The notes under the pieces are model-generated. The model saw only the letters and a list, made by a program, of their open reading frames with translations, did no database searches and was not told the DNA's origin. Shown here piece by piece: positions 9,880 to 20,329 of a DNA stretch of 64,000 nt; within the stretch, counting starts at the first letter, position 1, and each line of letters begins with the position of its first letter. A program made the translations under genes and the position numbers. Location: the NCBI GenBank assembly GCA_032622095.1, contig CP136063.1, positions 81,319,980 through 81,383,979 on the forward strand, given 5' to 3'. Source of the DNA: Siphonodentalium dalli (Eukaryota > Mollusca > Scaphopoda > Gadilida > Siphonodentaliidae).

Positions 9880-10219
9880 CTGCACTTTTATTATCTGTTG
9901 TCTGTTTATTTTTCCTGAAAACCGCTATAGACTATTTTAATGTATACTTTTATAACTGAGTGGGAAAATCCATTTAGTAAAGAAAGGCTTAACCTCTTCT
10001 ATACTGAATGAATTCTCCTATTCAGTTATAAAAGTATACATTAGAACAGTCGATTATTCATGTGAAGGGGTGTTCAGATAATAAAAGTAGACAACATTCA
10101 TGTGAAAAGATAATACAAGAGCAGAAGAATTCATGTTCATTGGTGGGAGATGTTCAGATAATAAATAGGTCATTTGTTGAACTTATTATCTGAATATTTC
10201 CCAAGGGAACTACTTTTCA
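9880..10219. mobile_element. Two family D copies joined tail to tail at one TTAA
   Basis: A right-hand D fragment (9880-9988, ending AGTAAAGAAAGGC) and an inverted D copy (9993-10219, starting CCTCTTCTATACTGAATG) meet at a single TTAA (9989-9992). The second copy contains the GTTGAACTTATTATCTGA hairpin and ends against the next MITE. Confidence 0.65.
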
Positions 10220-10226
10220 ATAAGTA

Positions 10227-10417
10227 CAGTAATGCCCTAAATAATCGACTCTTTAACCACAGCAGAATTATGGGTAATTTCTCAGGATTTAGTCAGAAAT
10301 ATGGCTTGCTGCCATTCATCGGAAAGCTCTCACTGAGAGCTTTCCGATGAATGGCAACAAGCCATATTTCCGATAATTCTGCTGTGGTTAAGAAGTCAAT
10401 TATTTAGGGCATTACTG
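10227..10417. mobile_element. Family C hairpin MITE
   Basis: TA-flanked 191-bp copy. One arm lacks the GACTAAATCCTGAAAAGTT segment, so the hairpin is asymmetric. Confidence 0.7.
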
Positions 10418-10419
10418 TA

Positions 10420-11408
10420 TTTAGTATTGAAAGTGTTAAAATAATTCACGACTATATCCTTTCCAGTAAACCAGAATATGGGACTAGTTCTCACTCATAT
10501 CTAATCCATATACATGGTGCTGCCAAAACCATGTGTTGATGTTTAAAAAAAAAAAAATCTGGAAATTCTGTAAGATTTTTCATATCTTCTGTGTATCTGT
10601 GCTAATATATACTGTTTTATAAATGACTGTTTTTTTTTCCCTCGCATATAAATAAGTGCTGATTAACTAAGGCTTTCATATAATGTTATGTCTCGTTAAG
10701 CTTTGGGGTGATAATGTGTGGTTAACATTAAGACTAATTCTGAATAGTGGAATATTTTTTGGAGAATATTTGGCTGACATGATTGTTGTGAAGTTCAGCA
10801 TATTGAGTGAAATTTGTTTGATGCAAAAAGTTAGCAAATTATTTTTTCAAAAGCTTGGAATACTTCAAAAAATATAGTCCTGAAAAATTATTTTGTAGCA
10901 TTCTAATTTATATGTATTTGTGTCAAATTATGACACATCAGAAATGAAAATAGGTTTCAAATAAAAACCTGTTGGAGTGCGAGCTAATTTTATTTTGCAC
11001 CTACTGCATCAGATAACTTGCACATAAATGCCTGAGTCTTCAAAAAAATTTGCTTCACATCATTTGCAAATATGTTTTTTCTCAGCTTGCAATTTTTAGT
11101 TTAGGTGTCAATAAATGAAATTATATGGAAGAGTGACTGAAGAAGAATTGTTTTGAGTCTTTCAAAAAATTAGTTCATAAATTCATCACTTGCATATCAC
11201 TCGAGTGAACAACCACTCATAGATTTATTCGTAGACATGGACTTGCAAGGTCAATTTCCAATTTCTCAGGCCAAACTATTTTGTAAAGCATGCGAGCATG
11301 TGTATTTAATTTTAATATTTATTTCTGGGGGACACCGTACATGCCAACGAGGCATTCTGCATCTGCATCGGTTCGCTCAAGTTTAATTTCAGTTGCTTGG
11401 TGTCATTG
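10420..11408. other. No gene seen
   Basis: AT-rich, with short poly-A and poly-T runs. No exon-like or repeat structure was recognised. Confidence 0.5.
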
Positions 11409-11410
11409 TT

Positions 11411-11575
11411 ATAGTAAAGGCCTAAATAATCACTCCTTAACCACAGTAGAATTATGGGTAACTGTTTAGGATTTAGTCGGAAATATGGCTTAACAAGCCA
11501 TATTTCTGACTAAATCCTGAAAAGTTACCCATAATTCTGCTGTGGTTAAGGAGTAGATTATTTAGGGCATTACTG
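11411..11575. mobile_element. Family C hairpin MITE, left terminus mutated
   Basis: The left end reads TAGTAAAGGCCTAAATAAT instead of CAGTAATGCCC. The right end ATTACTG before TA is intact. The loop is short, with GGCTTAACAAGCC at the centre. Confidence 0.65.
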
Positions 11576-11711
11576 TACCTGAACAGATTGCATGAAAGTT
11601 AGTTGATAAGATTCCATATGATTTATTTCATCAAATTTCACCGAATAAAGTATGATTGATACATTTGTCCCTTTATGGAAAAATGTACCTCAATTATTTC
11701 ATACTGATTAA

Positions 11712-11900
11712 CCCTTTCATGGCGGGAGCTTTCTGATTTTTTGCGAAAACCCTGTCCCAATGCATTCTCTTATATATGCGAGTCGCCGCGCATATATAAA
11801 AGGATGCATTGGCTGAACAATTTTTATATTATTTTTGATAATTGTTAAAAAATTCTAGTTTTGATCTGATGAGTTCATGCATTAAAAATAGCCGAGGCGA
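11712..11900. mobile_element. Family B MITE, left half
   Basis: TTAA at 11708-11711 precedes CCCTTTCATGGCGGGAGC. One hairpin (11752-11816) remains and the right half is missing. Confidence 0.6.
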
Positions 11901-12299
11901 TCATAACCGCGACCAGAAACGAGAATAAGGAAAATAAACTTGTATATGCTCACAACAGTAAAAATAAAGCCATGTTTTGTGCAGCTCATATAGGATGTTT
12001 TTCTGAATTTGCAAATTTTGAATGCATGGTACTCACCAACCTAGAAACCTCGTGATAACCCACCGTGACACCTGGGGTTTTAGGACAATGTGCTCAGGCC
12101 TGAAAAATGTGAATTTGACTTTCCCCGGTCTAACCGGTTTTATAATCCACATCAGATCATTCAAGCATTACACACACCCATTCCCATATATTAATATTCC
12201 TCTTTATCAATCTCTTTTTCCATGAAAATTCTGACGTGTGTTTGTGCGTGTCCCTTTTGAAGTACTGACTGAGAGTTTGTCTGGGAAAAGGATTCGCAT

Positions 12300-12336
12300 G
12301 AGGTGGTCGCATGAGGTGGTCGCATGAGGTGGTCGT
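12300..12336 (+). repeat. Short tandem repeat, GAGGTGGTCGCAT
   Basis: Three consecutive copies of a 13-bp unit GAGGTGGTCGCAT, the last diverging after GGTCG. Confidence 0.7.
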
Positions 12337-12418
12337 AATTCATATTTGTGCTGAATGGTACACAGGCTGATCGGACGGAAATGCTTTAAAGTGAGAATAT
12401 GGTTGGAGAGAAGATTAA

Positions 12419-12646
12419 CCCATTCTAAATACTCATTGATGAGTAAAGTTCCCTTAGGAAGTGTTCACATAATAATTACAACAGTTTGTTGAACTTTAAT
12501 CTGAACGATTTTCTTCTATTTAATAAGAATCTTTCTGTTATCTGTCGTCTGCTTGTATTTTCTCAACATCCCTTCAGATGAATAATAGACCATTCCGATG
12601 TAAACATTTATAACTGAGTGGAAGAAGCCAGCAGTAAAGGAAGGTT
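12419..12646. mobile_element. Family D MITE copy
   Basis: TTAA at 12415-12418 precedes CCCATTCTAAATACTCATTG. The hairpin is degraded, and the right end AGTAAAGGAAGG has lost its TTAA. Confidence 0.6.
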
Positions 12647-12700
12647 TGACTGGTTATTGGGTATGGATAGCTCATTAAAATGCATACATTGTCCCGTTAA

Positions 12701-12979
12701 CCCTTCCGTGACTGGAGCTTCCCAATGTATTCTCTTATATATATGAGAGTCTTCCATAGGGAGCCTCGCATATATATATTAGAGAATACACTGGCTTAAC
12801 AATAATTACCGTGACATTGTAAGCCAGTGCATAACACATTTGCCTAATAATATTTACCATGGCCTTGTAAGCCAGTGCATTCTCTTATATATGCGAGGCT
12901 CCCTATAGGAGACTCGTATATGCAAAAATGCACTGACACAGAATCATTAATGCTGCAACAACACAGCTCTCATCATGAA
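12701..12979. mobile_element. Family B MITE with internal re-duplication
   Basis: TTAA at 12697-12700 precedes CCCTTCCGTGACTGGAGC. The GTAAGCCAGTGCAT segment occurs twice (12817-12832 and 12868-12880), so the inner region has been duplicated. The right terminus CTCTCATCATGAA has lost its TTAA. Confidence 0.6.
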
Positions 12980-13021
12980 TTTGAATAATATCATCTTTTC
13001 AATCCTGTTCTGCGACTTTAA

Positions 13022-13319
13022 CCCTTTACCCAACAGAACGGCCCTGTGCCAATGCATTCTCTTATATATGCGAGTCGACCATAGGTCGCCTCGCATATAT
13101 AAGAGAATGCATTGGCTTAACACATTAAAAATTATATGGTCGACTCGCATATATAAGAGAATGCATTGGCACAGGGCATAACTGTAACTATCACAATGTG
13201 GTCAAGGAGCCGGTTCCAATGATATCCATATTTGTATGGTTTTATTGAGACAGACCCAAGATATTTTAGGCTGTTGAAGCTTTATCTGGCCGGTTTTGGC
13301 CGGTTTGTTGGGTAAAGGG
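13022..13319. mobile_element. Family B' MITE, complete copy with TTAA duplication
   Basis: The perfect inverted termini CCCTTTACCCAACA / TGTTGGGTAAAGGG lie between TTAA at 13018-13021 and 13320-13323. The first hairpin (13046-13117) is whole; the second (13135-13178) has lost one arm. It shares the AACTGTAAC(C/T)ATCACAATGT segment and everything to the right end with 3821-4211. Confidence 0.8.
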
Positions 13320-13323
13320 TTAA

Positions 13324-14401
13324 TAGCATCACTTTATTAGCATTCGTCGCAGTCTGTGGTACCAATTTATGCCATTTTTTGTCATTGACTTTCATTCTTG
13401 TTGCCATAGTTATTATTGTTACATAAATCGTTGTTATCAAGTCATTCTCATCATCATCATGTTCATGAGATAAACCATTTCTTTATATCTGTCATACAGA
13501 TCAATCGTGTTTTTGTAAATTTGTTACAGATTTGTATTTCATGTTTGTAGATATATGTCATGTAAAACAAAATATTATTATGTGATCATGTGATATGAAA
13601 TATAATTACATGATGACGAACAATAACTATGAAAATTAAAAAAGAAATTTCTAAGAAATCATTCTCATTGTTTATCTATCAACCAACAGTGGATATAGAC
13701 AGGAACATGGTTCCCGTTAGGGGATGGGGGTGTCCACCTTGGAAATTCCAACTGCACCCCATCACTGTCAGAAACTACCCATTGTCATGTCTCTGGATAC
13801 AGAAGATTTCCAGTGATCTTAATTTTGTGGTAGCATTGTTAGCGCTGGGGAAGATGTCATGCTTCAGTTCCTAGTTGCTATCATTTGGAACCCACACTGC
13901 ATTAGCCACCCCCCTTGCCAAGAGCCATTGTACTGCAGTTCTCATAGGAAAGGGGGGCTCTGCCATAAAGCAAGTACATGACGGGGGCGGGGAGACATCG
14001 ATTATAGAAAGTTGCATGGCTTCGGCCACAGTAGCTGGCAGCATATTGGTTTCAGATTAAATAGAGAGTAATCAATTGGATTCGGCTCTCCGAGTGTATT
14101 GTCACGAAACGAGTTGTTTATTACACACTTTCCAACGCTAAAAGGTGCTAATTCTAAAAATAATTTGTGACAAAATGATAATAACTGCTTGATGCATTGA
14201 AACTAATGCATGCATTGAATAATAAATGAATGTAATGTAGTTGTGTTTTATGGAAGAAATACCGTGATGTAGCCTTTGGGCACCATAGTCACATTGTGTG
14301 AACAACTTCCTCAATAAAACATGCACACATTACATTCATTTCATAAATCTATCGAGTGTTTAGCTCATTTATTCCACTTTCCCATGAAATACATGTAAAT
14401 C
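13324..14401. other. No gene seen; contains a fragment of the GTCCACCTTGGAAATTCC repeat
   Basis: Positions 13727-13762 (TCCACCTTGGAAATTCCAAC then TGCACCCC) match, in reverse complement, the right end of the repeat at 61690-61730. The rest, including GC-richer sequence at 13870-14050, shows open frames of about 60 codons that I cannot connect to any family. Confidence 0.4.
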
Positions 14402-14430
14402 TTAAAGGGGTACTGTACACTAAATCTGGT
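14402..14430. repeat. Solo end of a TTAA element (AGGGGTACTGTAC)
   Basis: TTAAAGGGGTACTGTACACT here matches the terminus of the complete element at 35692-36273 (TTAAAGGGGTACTGTACGCC). No partner end was found in the following 6 kb. Confidence 0.5.
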
Positions 14431-14454
14431 CATTTATGGGACCCATCTCATTTT

Positions 14455-16100
14455 TATGTGTACCCATACCATGTATGGTACACATAATGCCGACGTCCGG
14501 ATCAACCATCCGTCGTTCGTCCGTCCATCTGTCCGTCGCGCCGTCCGTCCGTATGTCCGTCTGTCCGTAGACACTTGCTATCCGATTCATTTACTTGAAT
14601 ATTTTTTATCGGATCTTGTTAAAATTTTATGTGCATGTTTATGATGACACACTCCTCACCTGTATAGTTTTTGGTATCGATCGGTTGATCGGTTTAGAAA
14701 TTATTAACACTTTGCATCCGCACATAGGCATGAGCTATCCGATGCTGTAACCAAAGTATTTTTTGTCCGATTGTTTTCATATTTGATATGTAGGTTTATA
14801 ATGACACACCCCTCACCTGTATAGTTTTTGGTATCGATTGGTTGATCGGTTTAGAAAATAATTAACCCTGCACACAAATGCTATCTGATGTATCTAAGTC
14901 AAATTGTTTTCTTCTGATATGCCTCATATTTCTTACCTAGGTTTTTCTTAGCACATTTTTCATCTTTATGGTTTTTGGTATCGTTTAGTTAACCCTTTCT
15001 GCTCTTGTTTTTAAATAGAATTCATCCAAGCTGTGTTGACTTCAATATTTTTCATCTGATCAGCACCAAATTTGGTACATATGGTCCTCACCCCGAAATA
15101 CAGATCAGGTTCAAATTTGAGTTTGATCTGGTATATTTTAACAGAGTTATGGCCATTTAAAATTCAAGTAGCTGATAATCTAATTAATGCCTGCAGGCAC
15201 TGTTATCTTAGAAGAGGAGATCTTATTACACAGCCAGTGTCTTATTGGAAATGAGTTTTGTTTAGCTTGACATTAGGTAAATACCATGGCTCACAGAGTA
15301 AAATCGTTTTAGACACATATCACAGTGATAGTGCATGGTTCTCTCCTGTATGGACCAGAACACCTGATCAAACAAATCTCTCAACACTAATAAAATTTCT
15401 CTCCTGACTCTCAGACTCTATCACACACAGTGTGCTAGCATCTCTAAAAAATTGACAAGACCATGATTGATGACTCTCTGGTCCATTCTGTATTCTGTAC
15501 AAAATTAATTTAACCCCTTTGTTGAAACAGGTTCATGACATTAGAGACTGACTTATTGTATGGGTTTCTAAATCCAATGACATGCTTTTTATAGACTTTT
15601 TGTGTTTATCATTTCATTATTTTGGGTAAGATTAACCCCATTCTATCCGATTTTATGACTCAAATATTTCCATTGATTATGTTTATAGTTCTTGGCATAG
15701 TTTATGATAACACACCCCTAACCTGCACAGTGAGGGTCATTTAGTTTATTTGCTCAAAAATATTAACATCCTCCACCAATCATGTTGACACAATGTGATA
15801 ACTAAATATTTTTCACTTGATCACTATATAAATAATTGCATCCATGTTAATGATGAAACATGCATTCTTCACCTGTATAAATTTTGGTATCGATTGAATG
15901 ATTTTGATAATATATTAACAGTAACTTCCAATTATATTTCCACTGTTAGGTACATTATATCTTTCCAATGATCAGCTTAGAAGAAAATTAACCCACCCCA
16001 TTCCATAGTCATACACTATGCTATTCAATGTAATGAATCTAATATTTTCAATCTGACCAATCTCATATCCTACCTTTAGCTATCTGAAAATTCTGCATAA
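14455..16100 (-). repeat. Modular terminal-hairpin element: hairpin, CCGT repeat and decayed ~157-bp tandem units
   Basis: Read on the - strand, the element ends at 14455 with a hairpin: stem TATGTGTACC/GGTACACATA plus an inner CATAC/GTATG. Next to it is a GGAC-type simple repeat (14490-14575, seen here as CGTCCGTCC). Beyond that are diverged units in which CACCTGTATAGTTTTTGGTA and ATCGATCGGTTGATCGGTTT recur at 14657 and 14814 (period 157), with weaker copies near 14950, 15710 and 15870. The segment at 15060-15160 carries the complement of the CCAAATTTGGT and GGCCATAACTC motifs found in the other modular elements. Confidence 0.55.
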
Positions 16101-16504
16101 AATCATTTTATGTGATCACTCAGATCCAAGAGACACTACCCCCACCAGTGACAGCCCTGCCACTACTGCATGGAATATTTAAACGACAACACATGAGTGG
16201 GGTATGATCTCAGCTTTAATGTAACATTATAAGCTTGTCCTGCAGATAGCCCATACGCATGGAAAACCAATTAAGCAGAGCCTTCGCTCTGACGAGAAGC
16301 CGAAGCAGAGAACGCTGAAGAAATACTGCTGTACAGCGCAGGCATGAGCATGGCCCGACGAGCTAAGGTACGATTCGGAGCCGGCGCCCAAGAATTGCTA
16401 TGAGGCGCCCTAAGCATTTTTAGGCGTTTATAATACTTAAGTGTTAACTAAAAAGTGGAAATGTCAGTCAATTTATTGATTAAGTACTAACACGTACAAG
16501 TTCT

Positions 16505-17166
16505 AGGGACGTGGCTAGAGGTTTCCTAAAATTTCCGGCCAACTGCACCCCCCATTGAACCGTCGAGACACCCAACCAACCCCTGTCGTCACGTCCCTGT
16601 GCAACTGACAAGTTTTGTGTGTTCTTCACAACATCTTCGGAATTTGATTCAGGGGGCCTAGAGCTGTTAGAATTAAATGCTTGCCCTCATCAATAAACAC
16701 ACTTTAACTTGAAAAAAAGATGCGATTAAGTCGGATTGGCAGCAAATTATGTGCCGTGTATATACGCATAGAAGAAAAGCATGACTTTCACAACAAACGT
16801 GAACTTTATAAATATAAGATACAAATGATACTTGTGTCAAATACATGAGCCATGTTTGACGCTGGGAGAACATTAAACATAGTTTCGGAGCCCACGTGGA
16901 TTTCAAAATCTGACCTAGAATCGGGGAATTGGCCCCGCCCCCGTAAATCGGCTTTGGATTCTGAATCCGGATTCCCACGAGATAACGACTCAGGAGTTAA
17001 GCCACTAGATGTTAGGATTTATGCAACTTGGAACCATGGTTTATGAATATATAGGATATTTGGCCTGAACACTGAGGTGCAAGGGGGGTGGTTTGGTCTG
17101 ATTTAAGGTTCAGGGGGGGGGTGCAGTTGGAATTTTACAATGGAGACCCTCTAGCCACGTCCCTGT
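16505..17166. mobile_element. Inverted-repeat element with GGGACGTGGCTAGAGG termini
   Basis: The left end GGGACGTGGCTAGAGG...CCAACTGCACCCCCC is repeated inverted at the right (GGGGGGTGCAGTTGG...CCTCTAGCCACGTCCC). G/C homopolymer runs sit directly inside both termini. The right half (AGATGTTAGGATTTATGCAA, then ACCATGGTTTATGAATATA) recurs at 61503-61765. A weaker copy of the end is at 36480-36560. No target duplication was recognised. Confidence 0.6.
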
Positions 17167-17559
17167 GTCTGAACGCTACCAGCATGTGTATTTTCCTAAT
17201 TAAATCTAACATTTTTTATTGAAGTGTTTTGTCAGTTACAATTCATTCTGGCTTGATCTAGACAATTTTCAAAAGAATATGGACAGTTCAGTTTCTCAGA
17301 ATAATGCAGAATGTATTGTATCTACAAAAGTCTCAAATAAATAAATGTGACATTTCTTCACATTACGTGTAGGAGACTCCTATGAGCGGGGAAAAACCCT
17401 ATCTTCATGCCATTAGCATCCCTGACCCAAGAATTGGTGTCTGCCTCCCGGACCTCTAGTATATTTTAGTAAAGGGACATCTTCTACACAGATCTATACC
17501 ATTTTCATGGTCATAAAAAGTGAATTAGGGGTTTCTGGGGCTAATAATTATTTAAATAA

Positions 17560-19255
17560 ATAATTAATTATATAACCAACATGGTTGCAATCTGGTCGGT
17601 GGAAGGATAGGATAGGATATTTTATTTCCAATACACATATATATTAATACATAATAATGATGAAAATTATGGATAATTCTGCCATATATTGTGGGGGATG
17701 GCATAGTCTGGCAAGACTGTGAAATTGCAACGGGGTGGTAAATTGACCCGTAGAGTGTCATGAGATACATGCCGTTGACTTAAAGGGACAAATATGAGCA
17801 ATAAAGAGCTTTTATTATCAGCTTAGGAGATGTAGGAAAATGGTCGATACCTGAACCAGGGGAATGTCACCGGATAGGTGCTTTTGACATAAGATGAATT
17901 AAAGGGAGACTAATACATTATCTGATCAATATAGAGCATTTATTATCAGCTCAGAAGACATGTGGGAAAATTGGTGCACAAAAGTAAAATGACGTGGGGA
18001 ATGTCACGGGATAGGTGCTGTTGACCTCAAATGGCTTAAAGAGCCACTAATTAGCAATAAAGAGCGTTTATTACTTAATTTAAAAGACAGATGTAAATTT
18101 ATCTGGAGAGTCATGTACTAATAATGATTGATTCTGCCCTGACAACATTCAACTGGGGCCATTTATATGAACATATACACTTATACCCACACAACTAGTA
18201 TATAAGCGGCCCCTTGTCCCCAAATCGATCTGGCTTTTTGAGACTTTGGCTTTATTTAAGAACAAAAATTCAGGCAAATTTGACTCCAGATTGACGATGA
18301 CCTGTGTGTTCTCAAAGGTGAGCCACACAAGTATAGAGATACTTTTGAAGATTTCTCAATTTATCATTTAGACAACACAAATATTATTTCTAAGTCAAAT
18401 AAAATTGAACTTGGCCTGTGACTTCTCAAATGTGAACCACATACCAAATATCAAGAAATTATGTTGAATATTGCTCAAGTTACCATCCGGACAAGGAATG
18501 GGACAGTCAAAAGGACCCACGCATGGACAGACGAGGCTGATTACAATAGTCCTCTTTGAAATTTTCGGGGGACAAAAATGACATGGGTCAAAATATTAGA
18601 AAATAACAGAAGCTGAGAATCTGGTGTGAATTGAACTGTGATGGGGTCTCAAGCTTAACTACCCCTTCACATTAGAAAAAAATGCCATACAATGGCATAG
18701 GTAGCTTGAGGATGGAAGTGATCCATCATATCACAGTTAATTCAACCAGGCACACGGCTCACTGTCTGTTATCACGCTTCTATTACAGTACATACATGTA
18801 TACTTATGTTAAGTCATGATATGGTACAACTTGCGGAGGTATACCTGGCATTGCATGGGTAAAATGTGGCAAAAATTAAAATTGAGACAGTTACAACTTA
18901 CAATAAATTAGCCCCCAGATTCCAACCATTTTGGTTGCCTATAATTAATTAATTACTAGTAATTAGGAGTGCCTCTTTGACTTTAAATCATGAGGTCAAC
19001 AACACCTATCTCATGACACTCCCCCGGGTCAAGTAAAGACTCAAATTACCCCTGTACAGCAACCATCAGCCCCCCCCCCAAAGAACTGTTTTGTCTCTGT
19101 AATTAATTAATAAATCTAATTAGTTATTACTATAATTAGAGTCCCTTTAAGACATCTCAGGTAACCTCACCTATCTCATGATACTCCTCAGGTCAAGTTA
19201 CAACAGACAGTGTACCAATTTTCAGCTCCCATAGTACAACCATTTGGTCATTATG
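17560..19255. repeat. Long imperfect inverted repeat with 127-bp tandem units in its left arm
   Basis: In the left arm, GAGC(T/A/G)TTTATTA recurs at 17807, 17934 and 18062, so three diverged units of 127-128 bp are present, each with GGGAATGTCAC...GATAGGTGCT. The right arm (18985-19210) holds the complementary CACCTATCTCATGACACTCC motif twice. The arms are separated by about 700 bp of decayed sequence. Non-coding. Confidence 0.45.
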
Positions 19256-19260
19256 CTTAA

Positions 19261-19520
19261 AGATGCATTATCCAAAATTCCAAATTAACGCTCCCAAATT
19301 ACTAATTCTTTGGCTTCGGGGGTAAAAAATATTTGATTCAAGTCGAGGAACCCACGGGTTACCCACCCATCAAAGCTCAGTCAGATCAGATATCGATTTT
19401 TGAAGTTTGTTATTTCTCGAGATTTGTGGCCCAGAATAGTCATCAAACCATCGGTCTCAACAAAATTACGGATGAAGATGAATAACTCTAAAATCAAGTG
19501 GTAAGGGCCGTAATATTAAA
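19261..19520. mobile_element. Family E repeat, left part (TTAAAGATGCAT terminus)
   Basis: TTAA at 19257-19260 precedes AGATGCATTATCC, then the family's internal blocks AACGCTCCCAAATTACTA, GATTCAAGTCGAGGAACCCA and AACTCTAAAATCAAGTGGTA. Family E ends are AGGTACTCAATCCGAT or AGATGCATAATCCGA, always against TTAA. The right end is missing here. Confidence 0.65.
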
Positions 19521-19621
19521 AAAAAAATTGTTATATATTTTTTTCATTTATTTATTCATATTCATTTTTTTTCCTTTTTAAATTGAGCAAGGAATTCAAT
19601 CTAAAAAATAATTTATTTTTT

Positions 19622-19777
19622 CGAAAAAGGGCCATAACTCAGTTAAATATTGTCGGATCAATCCCACATTCGAACTCGATCTGTCTTTTATGCTGAGAAA
19701 TTCATATACAAAATTTGGTTCCGATCAGATAGAAAATGTTCGAGTTATCGCACCATGCGTAAAGTGTCTACAGACAG

Positions 19778-19811
<34 letters not shown>

Positions 19812-20325
19812 TAACGACGAGTGGTCAATCTGGACAACGACACTATGTTTACCATACTACTATTGGGCTCCAAATAAACATGCATGCACATTTATTATTT
19901 TCTTGGGAAATTCCCCCCCTGCACAGTGCTTATTTGGGTCTGCACGTTTATTAATTTTGAGGCTATGAAAATTGAAATCAGCACTAACTCAAGATTTCTA
20001 TATGACTCTGATACCAAAATGATGAGTTGATATCTTTATGCATGTACATATTCAAATATATGACACACATGTGAACATTTAAATACTGAATAAAACACCA
20101 CATGACAGTTATGATGACACATACCATACTATGTTGATTCCTATACTTGACCTACACGAACTGTAAAAATAATATGTTTAACAGTTGATGTTTTGCTCAG
20201 AGTTTACCTGCACTATTATTTGGGTCTGCACTTTTATTAACTTTCAATGGAATTTTCCCCCTGCACTATTATTGGGGCCTGCACTTTTATTTGGAGCCCG
20301 AGAGTATGGTATGGGTAAACATAAA
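19622..20325 (+). repeat. Modular terminal-hairpin element, hairpin split by an inserted repeat
   Basis: One GGCCATAACTC unit (19629-19760, with CAAAATTTGGTTCCGATCAG) is followed by a GACA/GGAC tract (19771-19812) and then TATGTTTACCATAC at 19844-19857. The matching GTATGGTATGGGTAAACATA occurs only at 20303-20322. An inverted-repeat segment (about 19862-20300) with ends GGGCTCCAAATAA and TTATTTGGAGCCC fills the gap. The uninterrupted homologue of this hairpin is at 14455-14486. Confidence 0.6.
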
Positions 20326-20329
20326 AACA

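Noticed and set aside
3841-13178. CRISPR-like spaced repeats (GCATTCTCTTATATATGCGA)
   Set aside because: The repeats are arms of MITE hairpins with irregular spacing and inverted order in a eukaryotic genome.
14455-20325. One 5.9-kb transposon with TATGT(G/T)TACCCATACCAT terminal inverted repeats
   Set aside because: The two ends are each half of a local hairpin, so two modular elements in opposite orientation explain them better than one large element.
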